Shown here: piece by piece, positions 43,548-51,156 of the stretch
Position numbering within the stretch: position 1 is the stretch's first letter
Layout: each line of letters opens with the position of its first letter
Notes under the pieces: generated by a model
Databases searched by the model: none
Told to the model about the DNA's origin: nothing
Seen by the model: only the letters and a program-made list of their open reading frames with translations
Made by a program: the position numbers and the translations under genes
Source of the DNA: Azophilus sp964348115
Lineage (GTDB): Bacteria; Pseudomonadota; Gammaproteobacteria; Pseudomonadales; Azotimanducaceae
Reading direction: 5' to 3'
Length of the DNA stretch: 57,140 nucleotides
NCBI GenBank assembly: GCA_964348115.1
Contig: CAYGBY010000002.1
Span: 1 to 57,140 of the forward strand

Positions 43548-43961
43548 TCAATGCGGCAGCTTCGCCCTGGCGGTGCCGAACACGCGGGTCTCCCCGGCGT
43601 CATTGGTCACGGTGAGATCTATTTCCACAACGCCTGCATCTTCATCGATGTCGGTGACCACGCCATTGATGTGGCAGGGTTCATCCACCAGCACCGGGGC
43701 GCGAAACAGGGTGTCCACCTCTTGGATGACCGCCCCGGGCGCCCAGCGGTGGATCATCGCCGCCAAAAAGCCCTGGCTCAGGATGCCGGGCACAAGCGCG
43801 CCGGGCAGGCCCTGCCTGCGGGCGGCCGCATGGTCCGTGAAGCGCGGGCTGCTCCAGTTGGCGGCCTCGGTGAAGCGGGCCACGTTGGCCAAGCTGGTGT
43901 CTGGGTCAAAAACGGGCAGTTCGGCGCCGAACGCCACATCCCCGATGCGCTGAACGTTCAT
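43548..43961 (-). CDS. MaoC-like dehydratase domain protein
   Basis: This 137-residue hot-dog protein starts at ATG 43959-43961, overlapping the upstream gene's stop by 4 nt. FTDHAAARRQGLPGALVPGILSQGFLAAMI contains the Asp/His region of the MaoC active site, followed by DTLFRAPVLVDEP. The partner encoded immediately upstream resembles the N-terminal half of two-domain MaoC dehydratases, so the two probably assemble into a split double hot-dog hydratase. Confidence 0.85.
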   Translation of the reverse strand: MNVQRIGDVAFGAELPVFDPDTSLANVARFTEAANWSSPRFTDHAAARRQGLPGALVPGILSQGFLAAMIHRWAPGAVIQEVDTLFRAPVLVDEPCHINGVVTDIDEDAGVVEIDLTVTNDAGETRVFGTARAKLPH

Positions 43962-44410
43962 TCGCCCGGGCGCTCGCGGATGACGATGCTGGTGTCCACG
44001 GATGCCAGCAGCACGTCCTGGGGGCCAAACACCTCCATGCGGTTGACCAGGAACACCATGCGCCCGGAGCGGCCGGTCTTGGTGCGGATTTCGTGCAGGT
44101 GGGTTCGGGCGGTCAACGCAACGCCGGGACGGATGGGTGCACGGCAGCGCACCGCCTTGCCGCCGTCCATGCCCAAGCCGGGCAGTTCGGGAAACCCCGA
44201 CGGCAGGCGCCGGCCGGGATGGAAGCTGGCGGGAAAGGTCGGCGGCGCCTGAAATTCCGGATGGGCGGGGTCGGTGAAGTGGGCCGCGGTTTCGCCGCAA
44301 CAGCGGGCGAAGACGGCCATGTCCTGGGCGCTGGGGGCCAGGGAAATCTCATCGAAGATGCGGTTCAGGAATTGCGCCCGCAGGGCGTCAACGTCCAAGG
44401 CTCGGCTCAT
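43958..44410 (-). CDS. MaoC N-terminal (FAS1-like dehydratase) domain protein
   Basis: This 150-residue protein resembles the non-catalytic N-terminal hot-dog half of MaoC-type dehydratases: FARCCGETAAHFTDPAHPEF, then TFPASFHPG and GVALTARTHLHEI. It overlaps the PHP gene stop upstream and the MaoC gene start downstream, both as ATGA-type junctions, giving strict coupling. It probably forms a heterodimer with the next product. Confidence 0.83.
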   Translation of the reverse strand: MSRALDVDALRAQFLNRIFDEISLAPSAQDMAVFARCCGETAAHFTDPAHPEFQAPPTFPASFHPGRRLPSGFPELPGLGMDGGKAVRCRAPIRPGVALTARTHLHEIRTKTGRSGRMVFLVNRMEVFGPQDVLLASVDTSIVIRERPGE

Positions 44411-45042
44411 GGGCCCTCCCGGTAGTTTAGGGCCTCGAAATCTTCACCGCGCAGGGCTTCCGCGAGTTCCCCCTCATTGGTGATGTCCGCCGCAAAGCGG
44501 GTGGCGCAACGGCCGATGTGGCTGACGATGTGGGCGTCGCTGCCGCCGATGCCCAGGTAGTTGTGCCGCCGCGCCAGGGCCACGGCGATGCCGTCCTCGT
44601 CGCCGCGGCTGCCGCCGTTGTAGATTTCCACAATGCGTACGCCGTCCGGCACGCCCAAAGCGTCCACATGGGCCGCCATGCCCACCCGCCGCCGCCCAGG
44701 ATGGCAGGGCACGGCCACGGCGCCGCAGCCTCGCGCCGCCTCCAGAACCCGTGCTAGGGGCAGGTGGGTGTCCGCGAAGTCAAATGCCTGGGTGAGGGCT
44801 GGCGTGACGCCGAACAGCAGCACATGGCCATACTCCGTTTCCACCTCGCTGGCCTTCAGGATGGTCAGGCCGAAGCGCCGGGCCAAGGGCGCATAGTCGG
44901 ATGCAGCATCGAACTGGCGGTGCTCCGTGAGCACGAAGCCGTCAATGGGCACTTGCCGAACGCGGATCCAATGGCAGTAATTCTGCACCTTGGCGCGCCC
45001 ATCGTCGGACTTAACGGAGTGGCTATGCAGGTCCAGGATCAC
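44407..45042 (-). CDS. PHP-domain metal-dependent hydrolase
   Basis: This 211-residue PHP protein starts with the first metal motif DLHSHSVKSDDG, then LTEHRQFD, the Glu in ASEVETEYGHVL, CHPGRR, and the last metal ligands in GGSDAHIVSHIG. Family members are phosphoesterases or other trinuclear metal hydrolases. The GTG start overlaps the coaE stop (GTGA), and the stop overlaps the MaoC-N gene. The substrate is unknown; position between coaE and a MaoC pair hints at a CoA- or phosphate-containing compound. Confidence 0.88.
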   Translation of the reverse strand: MILDLHSHSVKSDDGRAKVQNYCHWIRVRQVPIDGFVLTEHRQFDAASDYAPLARRFGLTILKASEVETEYGHVLLFGVTPALTQAFDFADTHLPLARVLEAARGCGAVAVPCHPGRRRVGMAAHVDALGVPDGVRIVEIYNGGSRGDEDGIAVALARRHNYLGIGGSDAHIVSHIGRCATRFAADITNEGELAEALRGEDFEALNYREGP

Positions 45043-45686
45043 AGCGGCTGCTCCGCAAAAGCGCCGGCCGGCGCGGACTGGGCGCGGTGCGCCCGGCTAA
45101 GGCGGCGCCATTCCCGGTCGACCTTGGCGTGCAGGGCCTCAAGACCGCCGGAGTTGTCGAGCACCAGATCCGCCTTGGCCTTGCGCGCTGCGTTGCCGGC
45201 TTGCGCATCCAGGCGCGCCTGCACTTCGGCGGCGCTGAGGCCATCCCGAGCCATGCAGCGCGCGATGGCCGTCGCCGGGTCAACCACCACCAGCCAGACT
45301 TCATCAAGGTCATGCTGCCAGCCAGCCTCCAGCATCACCGCGGCCTCCAGCACAACCACGCCATGGGGCTGCGCCGCCCGCTGCGCCGCCATTTCCGCAC
45401 CCGCCAAGCGACGGATTTCCGGCCAGACAATATCCGTCAGCCGCTTCAGTTCACCGGGCTCGCCGAACACCAAGGCGCCCAGCCTACGCCGGTCGATGGC
45501 GCCGTCGTCCGCCACAATGTCCTGGCCGAAGGCGGCCACCACCTTGGCGAAGCCAGGTGCGCCAGGTTCGTACACCCGATGGCCCAGACGGTCCGCATCT
45601 ATGATGTGGGCGCCCAAGACCTCCAGGCGACGCGCCACAGTGGACTTCCCGGAACCAATGCCGCCGGTTAAGCCAATCTTAAACAA
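45039..45686 (-). CDS. coaE: Dephospho-CoA kinase
   Basis: CoaE phosphorylates dephospho-CoA, the last step of coenzyme A synthesis. The 215-residue protein has P-loop GGIGSGKST (8-16), the DADRLGHRVYEPG motif, LEAAVMLEAGW, and the lid ARDGLSAAEVQARLDAQ. The start is TTG at 45684-45686. In many gammaproteobacteria coaE sits beside pilD and yacG. Here it leads a run of overlapping genes (PHP, two MaoC), an atypical location. Confidence 0.94.
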   Translation of the reverse strand: MFKIGLTGGIGSGKSTVARRLEVLGAHIIDADRLGHRVYEPGAPGFAKVVAAFGQDIVADDGAIDRRRLGALVFGEPGELKRLTDIVWPEIRRLAGAEMAAQRAAQPHGVVVLEAAVMLEAGWQHDLDEVWLVVVDPATAIARCMARDGLSAAEVQARLDAQAGNAARKAKADLVLDNSGGLEALHAKVDREWRRLSRAHRAQSAPAGAFAEQPL

Positions 45687-45794
45687 GCCATTCCCGCCAC
45701 TTGCCGCAAAGAACGCATTTTAGCCGCTAACGCATCGGCAAATCATCAAGCGGCCTTGTGGAAGAACTCGCATTCGACCAGGGTGCGGCGGGCG

Positions 45795-46598
45795 CTACAC
45801 CGGAGATCCTTTGGGGAAGACCGGGGGGCGTTTTTCGCGCAGGGCGTTCAGGCCCTCGCGGCCTTCCGGGCCCAGGAAGCCGAGCATCTCCAAGGCGGTG
45901 GAGGCATCGAAGCTCGGTCCGGCCAAGCGCAGCCAGTTGTTCAGCGCATATTTCGTCCAGCGGATGGCGTGTGGGGCGCCGGCGGCGATTTTTTTCGCGG
46001 TCTCCAAGGTCTTGGCCTGCAACTCCCCGTCGTCTACGCACATTGACAGCAAGCCGATGCGTTCGGCCTCCTCGGCGGTCATGCGCTCGCAGGTCATCAG
46101 GTAGTACTTGGCCTTGGCCATGCCGCACAGCAAGGGCCAAAGGATCACGGCATGGTCCCCGGCGGCGACGCCCAAGCGGGTGTGTCCATCCGTAATGAAC
46201 ACCGACTTGGCGGCGATGGAGATGTCGCAAAGCAGGGCCGCCACCAGCCCGGCGCCCACCGCCGGGCCATTGATGGAGGAGATGGTGGGCTTGCCGCAAT
46301 TGATCAGGTTGTACACCAGATCGCGCGCTTCCTTCCAAGTGTTGATCAAGCTGTTGTAGTCCGCCGCCATCTTGTCGATGAGCGTGAAGTCGCCGCCCGC
46401 TGAGAACGCCTTGCCCGCGCCGGTCAGGATGACGCAGTCGACGTCCTTGTCCGCGTCCACTTCCCGCCACACATAGGCCAGTTCGCGATGGCCGGTCACG
46501 TCCAAGGCGTTGAGTTTCTCCGGGCGGCTGATGGTGATGCGCAGGATGCGTTCTGCGGGATAATCAAACTTCAGGTGTTCATAGCCTTGGTAGGACAT
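45795..46598 (-). CDS. Enoyl-CoA hydratase/isomerase family protein
   Basis: This 267-residue crotonase-fold protein starts at ATG 46596-46598. Oxyanion-hole segments are GAGKAFSAGGDFTL and INGPAVGAGLVAALLCDI. The positions of the two usual catalytic glutamates read FITDGHTRLGVAAGDHAV, with His/Arg and Asp instead, as in a subgroup of actinobacterial and proteobacterial crotonase homologues of unclear reaction. Hydratase activity should therefore not be assumed. It is divergent from the cytochrome gene (258 bp apart). Confidence 0.9.
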   Translation of the reverse strand: MSYQGYEHLKFDYPAERILRITISRPEKLNALDVTGHRELAYVWREVDADKDVDCVILTGAGKAFSAGGDFTLIDKMAADYNSLINTWKEARDLVYNLINCGKPTISSINGPAVGAGLVAALLCDISIAAKSVFITDGHTRLGVAAGDHAVILWPLLCGMAKAKYYLMTCERMTAEEAERIGLLSMCVDDGELQAKTLETAKKIAAGAPHAIRWTKYALNNWLRLAGPSFDASTALEMLGFLGPEGREGLNALREKRPPVFPKGSPV

Positions 46599-46856
46599 GG
46601 GACTCTCACGGATTGGGATAGGGCAATTAAGGCGCAACCGCCCCGCTGTTGCAATGCGCCCCCCTGCGCAACCGGAGCGGCGGCGAGGTTCAGGCCGGCA
46701 TTGCCATGCCATCCCAACAGCAGATTGCCGTCTGGCGGGGCATGACGTGAAGCCGGAAGCAGCAATTCTCATTTTGGCGTCTAACTTCACTGTTCGCCGC
46801 GCAACACTTCACTTTTCCGGCATAGTTCGGGCCACATCGACAGGCAAACCCTTCCT

Positions 46857-49376
46857 GTGGAGCGGCTGAAAGCCATAACGAGAATTGCTGGGTCGCAAGC
46901 GCGTTGGCTTGGCGGGGCGCTGGAACGCAAACGGCATCCGCGCCGGTGCGCGGGGCTGTTGGCCTTGCTGCTGTTCTGCGGGTGCGGCGGCGCACCGTCC
47001 GGAAAACCCGACCGGGACTCCGGGAAAGGCGCGGTCGCTGAAGGTGCGGCGCCCGACCCACCCACAGCGCTCCAAGTCCAAGACGGTCCCCATCATCAGG
47101 GACCCATGGCTCAAGGCGCGGCGCACGGCCCGCCCACAGCGGCCTATGTTGGGTCACAGGCTTGCGGACAGTGCCATCAGCAGCAGTATCAGGCTTGGTC
47201 GGGGTCTCATCACCAGCGCGCCATGCTGCCCGCCACGGCCGCTACGGTGGTCGGGGGCTTCACAGGCGCGACGCTTCCCGCATCAGGGGAGGCAGCGGAC
47301 GTCGATGCGCCCGCCAGTGCGCAAGCGCCCGAAGCGCACGGCGAGCAAATGCTGGCGGAATTTTCCCAAGCGGATGGCCAGTTCCTGATCGGCATCGATG
47401 GGCCGGATGGAGCCTGGGGGCAGTTCGAAGTGCGCTACACCTTCGGCGTTGCGCCTTTGCAGCAGTACCTGCTTGCGTTGCCCGGCGGACGCCTGCAGGC
47501 CTCCCGCCCCGCCTGGAGCACCTTGGAAGGCCGTTGGTTCGACCTGCGCGCTGGGGAGATCATCGACCATGCGGACGGACTGCACTGGACCGCGCCTGCA
47601 TACAACTGGAACTTCATGTGCGCGGACTGCCACTCGACCGCTGTGCGCAAGGGCTACGACGCCGCATCGCAGACCTACCGCACCGAATTCGCCGAAGTGT
47701 CCGTAGGCTGCGAAGCCTGCCACGGTCCAGGGGCCGCCCATGCCCAATGGCCGCGCGGCACGGTCCAGCAAGGCGCGCAGCCCGTGCAACCGACCTTTAG
47801 GATGGAGGGGGCGGCGGGACCCAGCAAAGCGACTGGCCGAACAGCGCCCCCCCGCACAAGACCAAAGCTGGCGGCGCTGGCGGACCAACAGGGGCAAGTC
47901 AACGCCTGCGCCCCCTGCCACAGCCGGCGCAGCCAGTTGGCGGAGGGCTTCGCGCCACAGCGCTCCTACTTCGACCACTACAGTCCGGCGCTGCTGCAGG
48001 AGGGGCTGTACCACGCCGACGGGCAAATGCTGGACGAAGTCTATGTCTATGGCTCGTTCCTGCAAAGCCGGATGCACGAAGCTGGCGTCACCTGCGGGCA
48101 CTGCCATGAACCACACTCCGCGCAACTGCGCACCCTGGGCAACGCTCTGTGTACGGGTTGCCACAACGAAGCCGGCCGCACGGACTTTCCCACCTTGCCC
48201 CTAGGCCGCTACGACCATCCCAACCATCATCTGCACGCCCAGGAATCGGCCGGCAGCCAATGCGTCAACTGCCACATGCCCGCCACAACCTACATGTTGA
48301 TCGATGATCGACGCGACCACAGCTTCCGCAAGCCGCGCCCGGACCTCAACGCCAGCACCGGGGCGCCCGATGCCTGCACCGGCTGCCACAAGGACCGCGA
48401 TGCCCAATGGGCGGCGCTGGCGCTCGCCGCCGCTTTGCCAAGCAAGGACCCGGATAAGCCAAGGGCGCAGCCGCACTTCGGCCCCGTCTTCGCCGCGGCG
48501 CGGGCCAGCCTGCCGGCGGCGGAGACGCCTTTGGCGAACATAGTGACGGACGCCCGGCAGCCCGCCATGGTGCGGGCGACCGCCCTGAGCCTAATGGCGG
48601 CCTACGACCGCGGCATCAGCAGCCTGGCGCTGCAGCAGGGGCTGCGCGATGCACATCCCCTAGTGCGCATCGGCGCACTGAGGGGCGCCGCCCGTTGGGA
48701 CCCAATGCGCCGCTGGCGGGAGGCCAACCGCCTGCTTGGGGACGAGTTTCTGGCCGTGCGCACGGAGGCCGCGCCCCTGTTGGCCCCCGCCCTTGGCCGC
48801 CTGACGGGCGCCGCGCGCAACCGCCTGCAGACGGGCATCGCCGAATATCTGGAAGTTCAGGCCCACAACGCCGACCGCCCCGAAGCGCACACCAATATAG
48901 GCGCCATCCACCTGGCTGCGGGCGCCCCTGACCAGGCGCAGGCGGCTTTTCGCAAGGCGCTGGCGCTGGACCCCAACTGGGTGCCCGCCCTAGTGAACCT
49001 AGCCGACCTGCACCGCGCCGCTGGGCGCGATGCGCAAGCCGGGCCGCTGCTGCTGCAAGCCCAGCAGTCTGCCCCGGATGCCCCGGCGGTGCTGCTGGCG
49101 CGGGCCCTCTGGTTGGTGCGGCAGCACCGCCAAGCGGAGGCCTTGCCACTGTTGGCTGAAGCCGTGCGGCTGGCCCCAACGGAAACACGCTACGTTTTCA
49201 CCTACGCCATTGCGCTGCACTCGGCCGACCGGCCGGAGCAGGCGTTGGATCTGCTGGATGCGACCCTCCGTCAACGCCCGGGCGACCGGCAACTCCTGCG
49301 GACAGCGCTGAGCATCGCCCGCGAAGCAAACCTGAACCGCAAGGCGCTTGAGTACCAACGCAAGCTTGCCGGCTAG
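46857..49376 (+). CDS. Octaheme c-type cytochrome with HEAT-like and TPR regions
   Basis: This 839-residue exported protein has a GTG start and a long basic n-region before a hydrophobic stretch ending in FCGCGG, possibly a lipoprotein signal (Cys43). Eight CxxCH heme sites lie at about 103, 255, 285, 351, 413, 432, 469 and 507. Residues ~545-640 are HEAT-like (ALSLMAAYDRG, VRIGALRGAARWD), and ~655-835 form TPRs (NIGAIHLAAGAPDQAQAAFRKAL, LVNLADLHRAAGRD). It resembles cytochrome c554-like multiheme proteins. The reaction and redox partner are unknown. The TAG stop coincides with the CTAG border of a mobile element. Confidence 0.88.
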   Translation: MERLKAITRIAGSQARWLGGALERKRHPRRCAGLLALLLFCGCGGAPSGKPDRDSGKGAVAEGAAPDPPTALQVQDGPHHQGPMAQGAAHGPPTAAYVGSQACGQCHQQQYQAWSGSHHQRAMLPATAATVVGGFTGATLPASGEAADVDAPASAQAPEAHGEQMLAEFSQADGQFLIGIDGPDGAWGQFEVRYTFGVAPLQQYLLALPGGRLQASRPAWSTLEGRWFDLRAGEIIDHADGLHWTAPAYNWNFMCADCHSTAVRKGYDAASQTYRTEFAEVSVGCEACHGPGAAHAQWPRGTVQQGAQPVQPTFRMEGAAGPSKATGRTAPPRTRPKLAALADQQGQVNACAPCHSRRSQLAEGFAPQRSYFDHYSPALLQEGLYHADGQMLDEVYVYGSFLQSRMHEAGVTCGHCHEPHSAQLRTLGNALCTGCHNEAGRTDFPTLPLGRYDHPNHHLHAQESAGSQCVNCHMPATTYMLIDDRRDHSFRKPRPDLNASTGAPDACTGCHKDRDAQWAALALAAALPSKDPDKPRAQPHFGPVFAAARASLPAAETPLANIVTDARQPAMVRATALSLMAAYDRGISSLALQQGLRDAHPLVRIGALRGAARWDPMRRWREANRLLGDEFLAVRTEAAPLLAPALGRLTGAARNRLQTGIAEYLEVQAHNADRPEAHTNIGAIHLAAGAPDQAQAAFRKALALDPNWVPALVNLADLHRAAGRDAQAGPLLLQAQQSAPDAPAVLLARALWLVRQHRQAEALPLLAEAVRLAPTETRYVFTYAIALHSADRPEQALDLLDATLRQRPGDRQLLRTALSIAREANLNRKALEYQRKLAG

Positions 49377-49636
49377 GGAACCTCTGAACAGGTCGCGTTC
49401 GCCCAGCGCCCGCTGCTTGCGGGCGGAGACGGCGTTGCGGCCATCACAAGGCGAGCCGCAGCGCGGCGGGGATTGCGCAGCCCGCACGCCGCGGGGCGCC
49501 CTTCGGGAGGGCCTAAAGGGTGCGCTGGCTGTGTTGAGGCTCATTGTGTGGCGCCCGCCACACGGCTTCGCCGCGCCTTGCCACCACGCCCTTTAGCCTC
49601 CTCTGGGCTTCCGGGACCTGTTCAGAGGTTCCCTAG
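49373..49636. mobile_element. Family A MITE, complete copy (256 bp plus CTAG duplications)
   Basis: The element spans 49377-49632, begins GGAACCTCTGAACAGGTCGC, ends in the inverted sequence, and is flanked by CTAG at 49373-49376 and 49633-49636. The interior matches the copy at 52584-52825 in reverse orientation. No transposase is encoded. The left CTAG contains the stop of the cytochrome gene (plus), and the right CTAG contains the stop of the SDR gene (minus). It sits exactly between two convergent genes and could serve as a bidirectional terminator. Confidence 0.88.
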
Positions 49637-50421
49637 CGGCGGGCCATGGGCATCTGGATGAGATGATGGCCGCCGTCGAGAATGAGGGTTTCACCGGTGA
49701 TGATGCCGGCGCCGCCCAGGAAGTACAGGATGGCCTCGGCCACTGTGTCGGGGGTGGCGGTCACTTGCAAGGGGGTGTTGCCCTCCAGGAAGGCCTTGGA
49801 GCGTTCATAGGTCTCCCGGCCCATGCCCTGGGCCAGCCATTCGCCTTGAATGAAGCCTGGGCAGACGGTGTTGACGCGAATTTCCGGCCCCAACACCCGC
49901 GCCAAGGAGAGGCCCAAAGTTATCATCGCGCCCTTGGAGGCGGCATAGGCGATGGAGCTGCCAATGCCCATGACGCCGGCGATGGAGGCCACATTGACAA
50001 TGCCTCCCCGCCCACCCCGGCGCAGCAAAGGGGCGGCGGCGCGGGCCATTTGGTAGGCGCCCACGGTGTTGACGGAATAGATGCGCAAAAAGTCCTGCTT
50101 GTCTAGGCCATCAAGGTCTTCATGGGCGCAGAACTTGGTGACGCCGGCATTGTTGACCAAGCCGTCCAGCCGCCCCCAGCGGCCTTCCGCCGCGGCCACC
50201 AAAGCCCGACAGTCCGCATCCTCGGCCACATCGGCCTTGACCACCTCGGTTTCCACGCCCAGATTGCGGCACTGCTCCTCCGTTTGCCGGGCGCCTGCTT
50301 CGTTGTGGGCGTAGTTGATCACCACATGGCAGCCCCGCTCCGCCAATTGCCGTGCGCAGGCGGCGCCCACGCCGCTCGATGAGCCAGTGACGATGACCAC
50401 CGCATCCTGTAGATCCATCAT
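49633..50421 (-). CDS. Short-chain dehydrogenase/reductase (FabG-like)
   Basis: This 262-residue classical SDR has TGSSSGVGAA (cofactor), NNAGVT, SIAGVMG, catalytic Tyr/Lys in YAASKGA, and VNTVCPGFI. It has a C-terminal GETLILDGG tail. The start may be either of two adjacent ATGs (50421 or 50418). The Asn-rich VVINYAHNE after the second strand suggests NADP(H) preference. The substrate is unknown. The TAG stop lies in the CTAG target duplication of the adjacent element. Confidence 0.9.
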   Translation of the reverse strand: MMDLQDAVVIVTGSSSGVGAACARQLAERGCHVVINYAHNEAGARQTEEQCRNLGVETEVVKADVAEDADCRALVAAAEGRWGRLDGLVNNAGVTKFCAHEDLDGLDKQDFLRIYSVNTVGAYQMARAAAPLLRRGGRGGIVNVASIAGVMGIGSSIAYAASKGAMITLGLSLARVLGPEIRVNTVCPGFIQGEWLAQGMGRETYERSKAFLEGNTPLQVTATPDTVAEAILYFLGGAGIITGETLILDGGHHLIQMPMARR

Positions 50422-50496
50422 GCCTTGCCGCCTTAATTGGCGCCCATTGCCGAAATCAGCGTTAGTATTCGCATTTTTTGCCGCCGGTCAAAGGAA

Positions 50497-51156
50497 ATGA
50501 GCGCCATTAAAGCCGTCATCTGGGATTTCGGCGGGGTCTTGACCACCTCGCCCTTTGCAGCCTTCAACCGCTATGAAGCAGCGCGGGGGCTGCCCCGGGA
50601 CTTCATCCGCGGCATCAACGCCACCAACCCCCACCGTAACGCCTGGGCGCAGTTTGAGTCCGCCGCAGTCGGCCCCGCCGAGTTCGACCGTCTGTTCGAG
50701 GCGGAATCCCGCGCCCAAGGCCACCCGGTGCCCGGGCGTGAGGTCATCAAGCTGCTCAGCGGCGATTTGCGTCCGCGCATGGTGGCGGCCCTGCGGGCCT
50801 GCCGTCAGCGCTTCAAGACCGCATGCATCACCAACAACGTCAAGTCCGGCGGCGGCCCCACCATGGCAACCGACCAAGCCAAGCGGCAGCGCACCGAAGC
50901 AGTGATGAAGCTGTTTGATCTGGTGGTGGAGTCCAGTGTGGAGGGCGTCCGCAAGCCCAACCCCGCCATCTACAAGTTGGCCTGCGAACGCTTGGGCGTG
51001 GCGCCCAACGCCTGCGTGTTTCTCGATGATTTGGGCATCAACCTGAAGCCCGCCCGGGCCCTTGGCATGGTCACCATCAAGGTGGTGGACGAGGATCAGG
51101 CCCTCGCGGAGCTCGCAGCCGCCACTGGGCTGGCGTTCCCCCAACATGAAACCTGA
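50497..51156 (+). CDS. HAD-IA phosphatase (epoxide hydrolase N-domain-like)
   Basis: This 219-residue HAD hydrolase starts at ATG 50497 after AAAGGAA. Motif I is WDFGGVLTTSPF (Asp10; the +2 residue is Gly rather than Asp, as in the soluble epoxide hydrolase N-domain/ACAD10-like subgroup). Motif II is ITNN, motif III includes RKPNPAIY, and motif IV is FLDDLGIN. It overlaps the MATE gene by 11 nt. The substrate is unknown. Confidence 0.9.
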   Translation: MSAIKAVIWDFGGVLTTSPFAAFNRYEAARGLPRDFIRGINATNPHRNAWAQFESAAVGPAEFDRLFEAESRAQGHPVPGREVIKLLSGDLRPRMVAALRACRQRFKTACITNNVKSGGGPTMATDQAKRQRTEAVMKLFDLVVESSVEGVRKPNPAIYKLACERLGVAPNACVFLDDLGINLKPARALGMVTIKVVDEDQALAELAAATGLAFPQHET

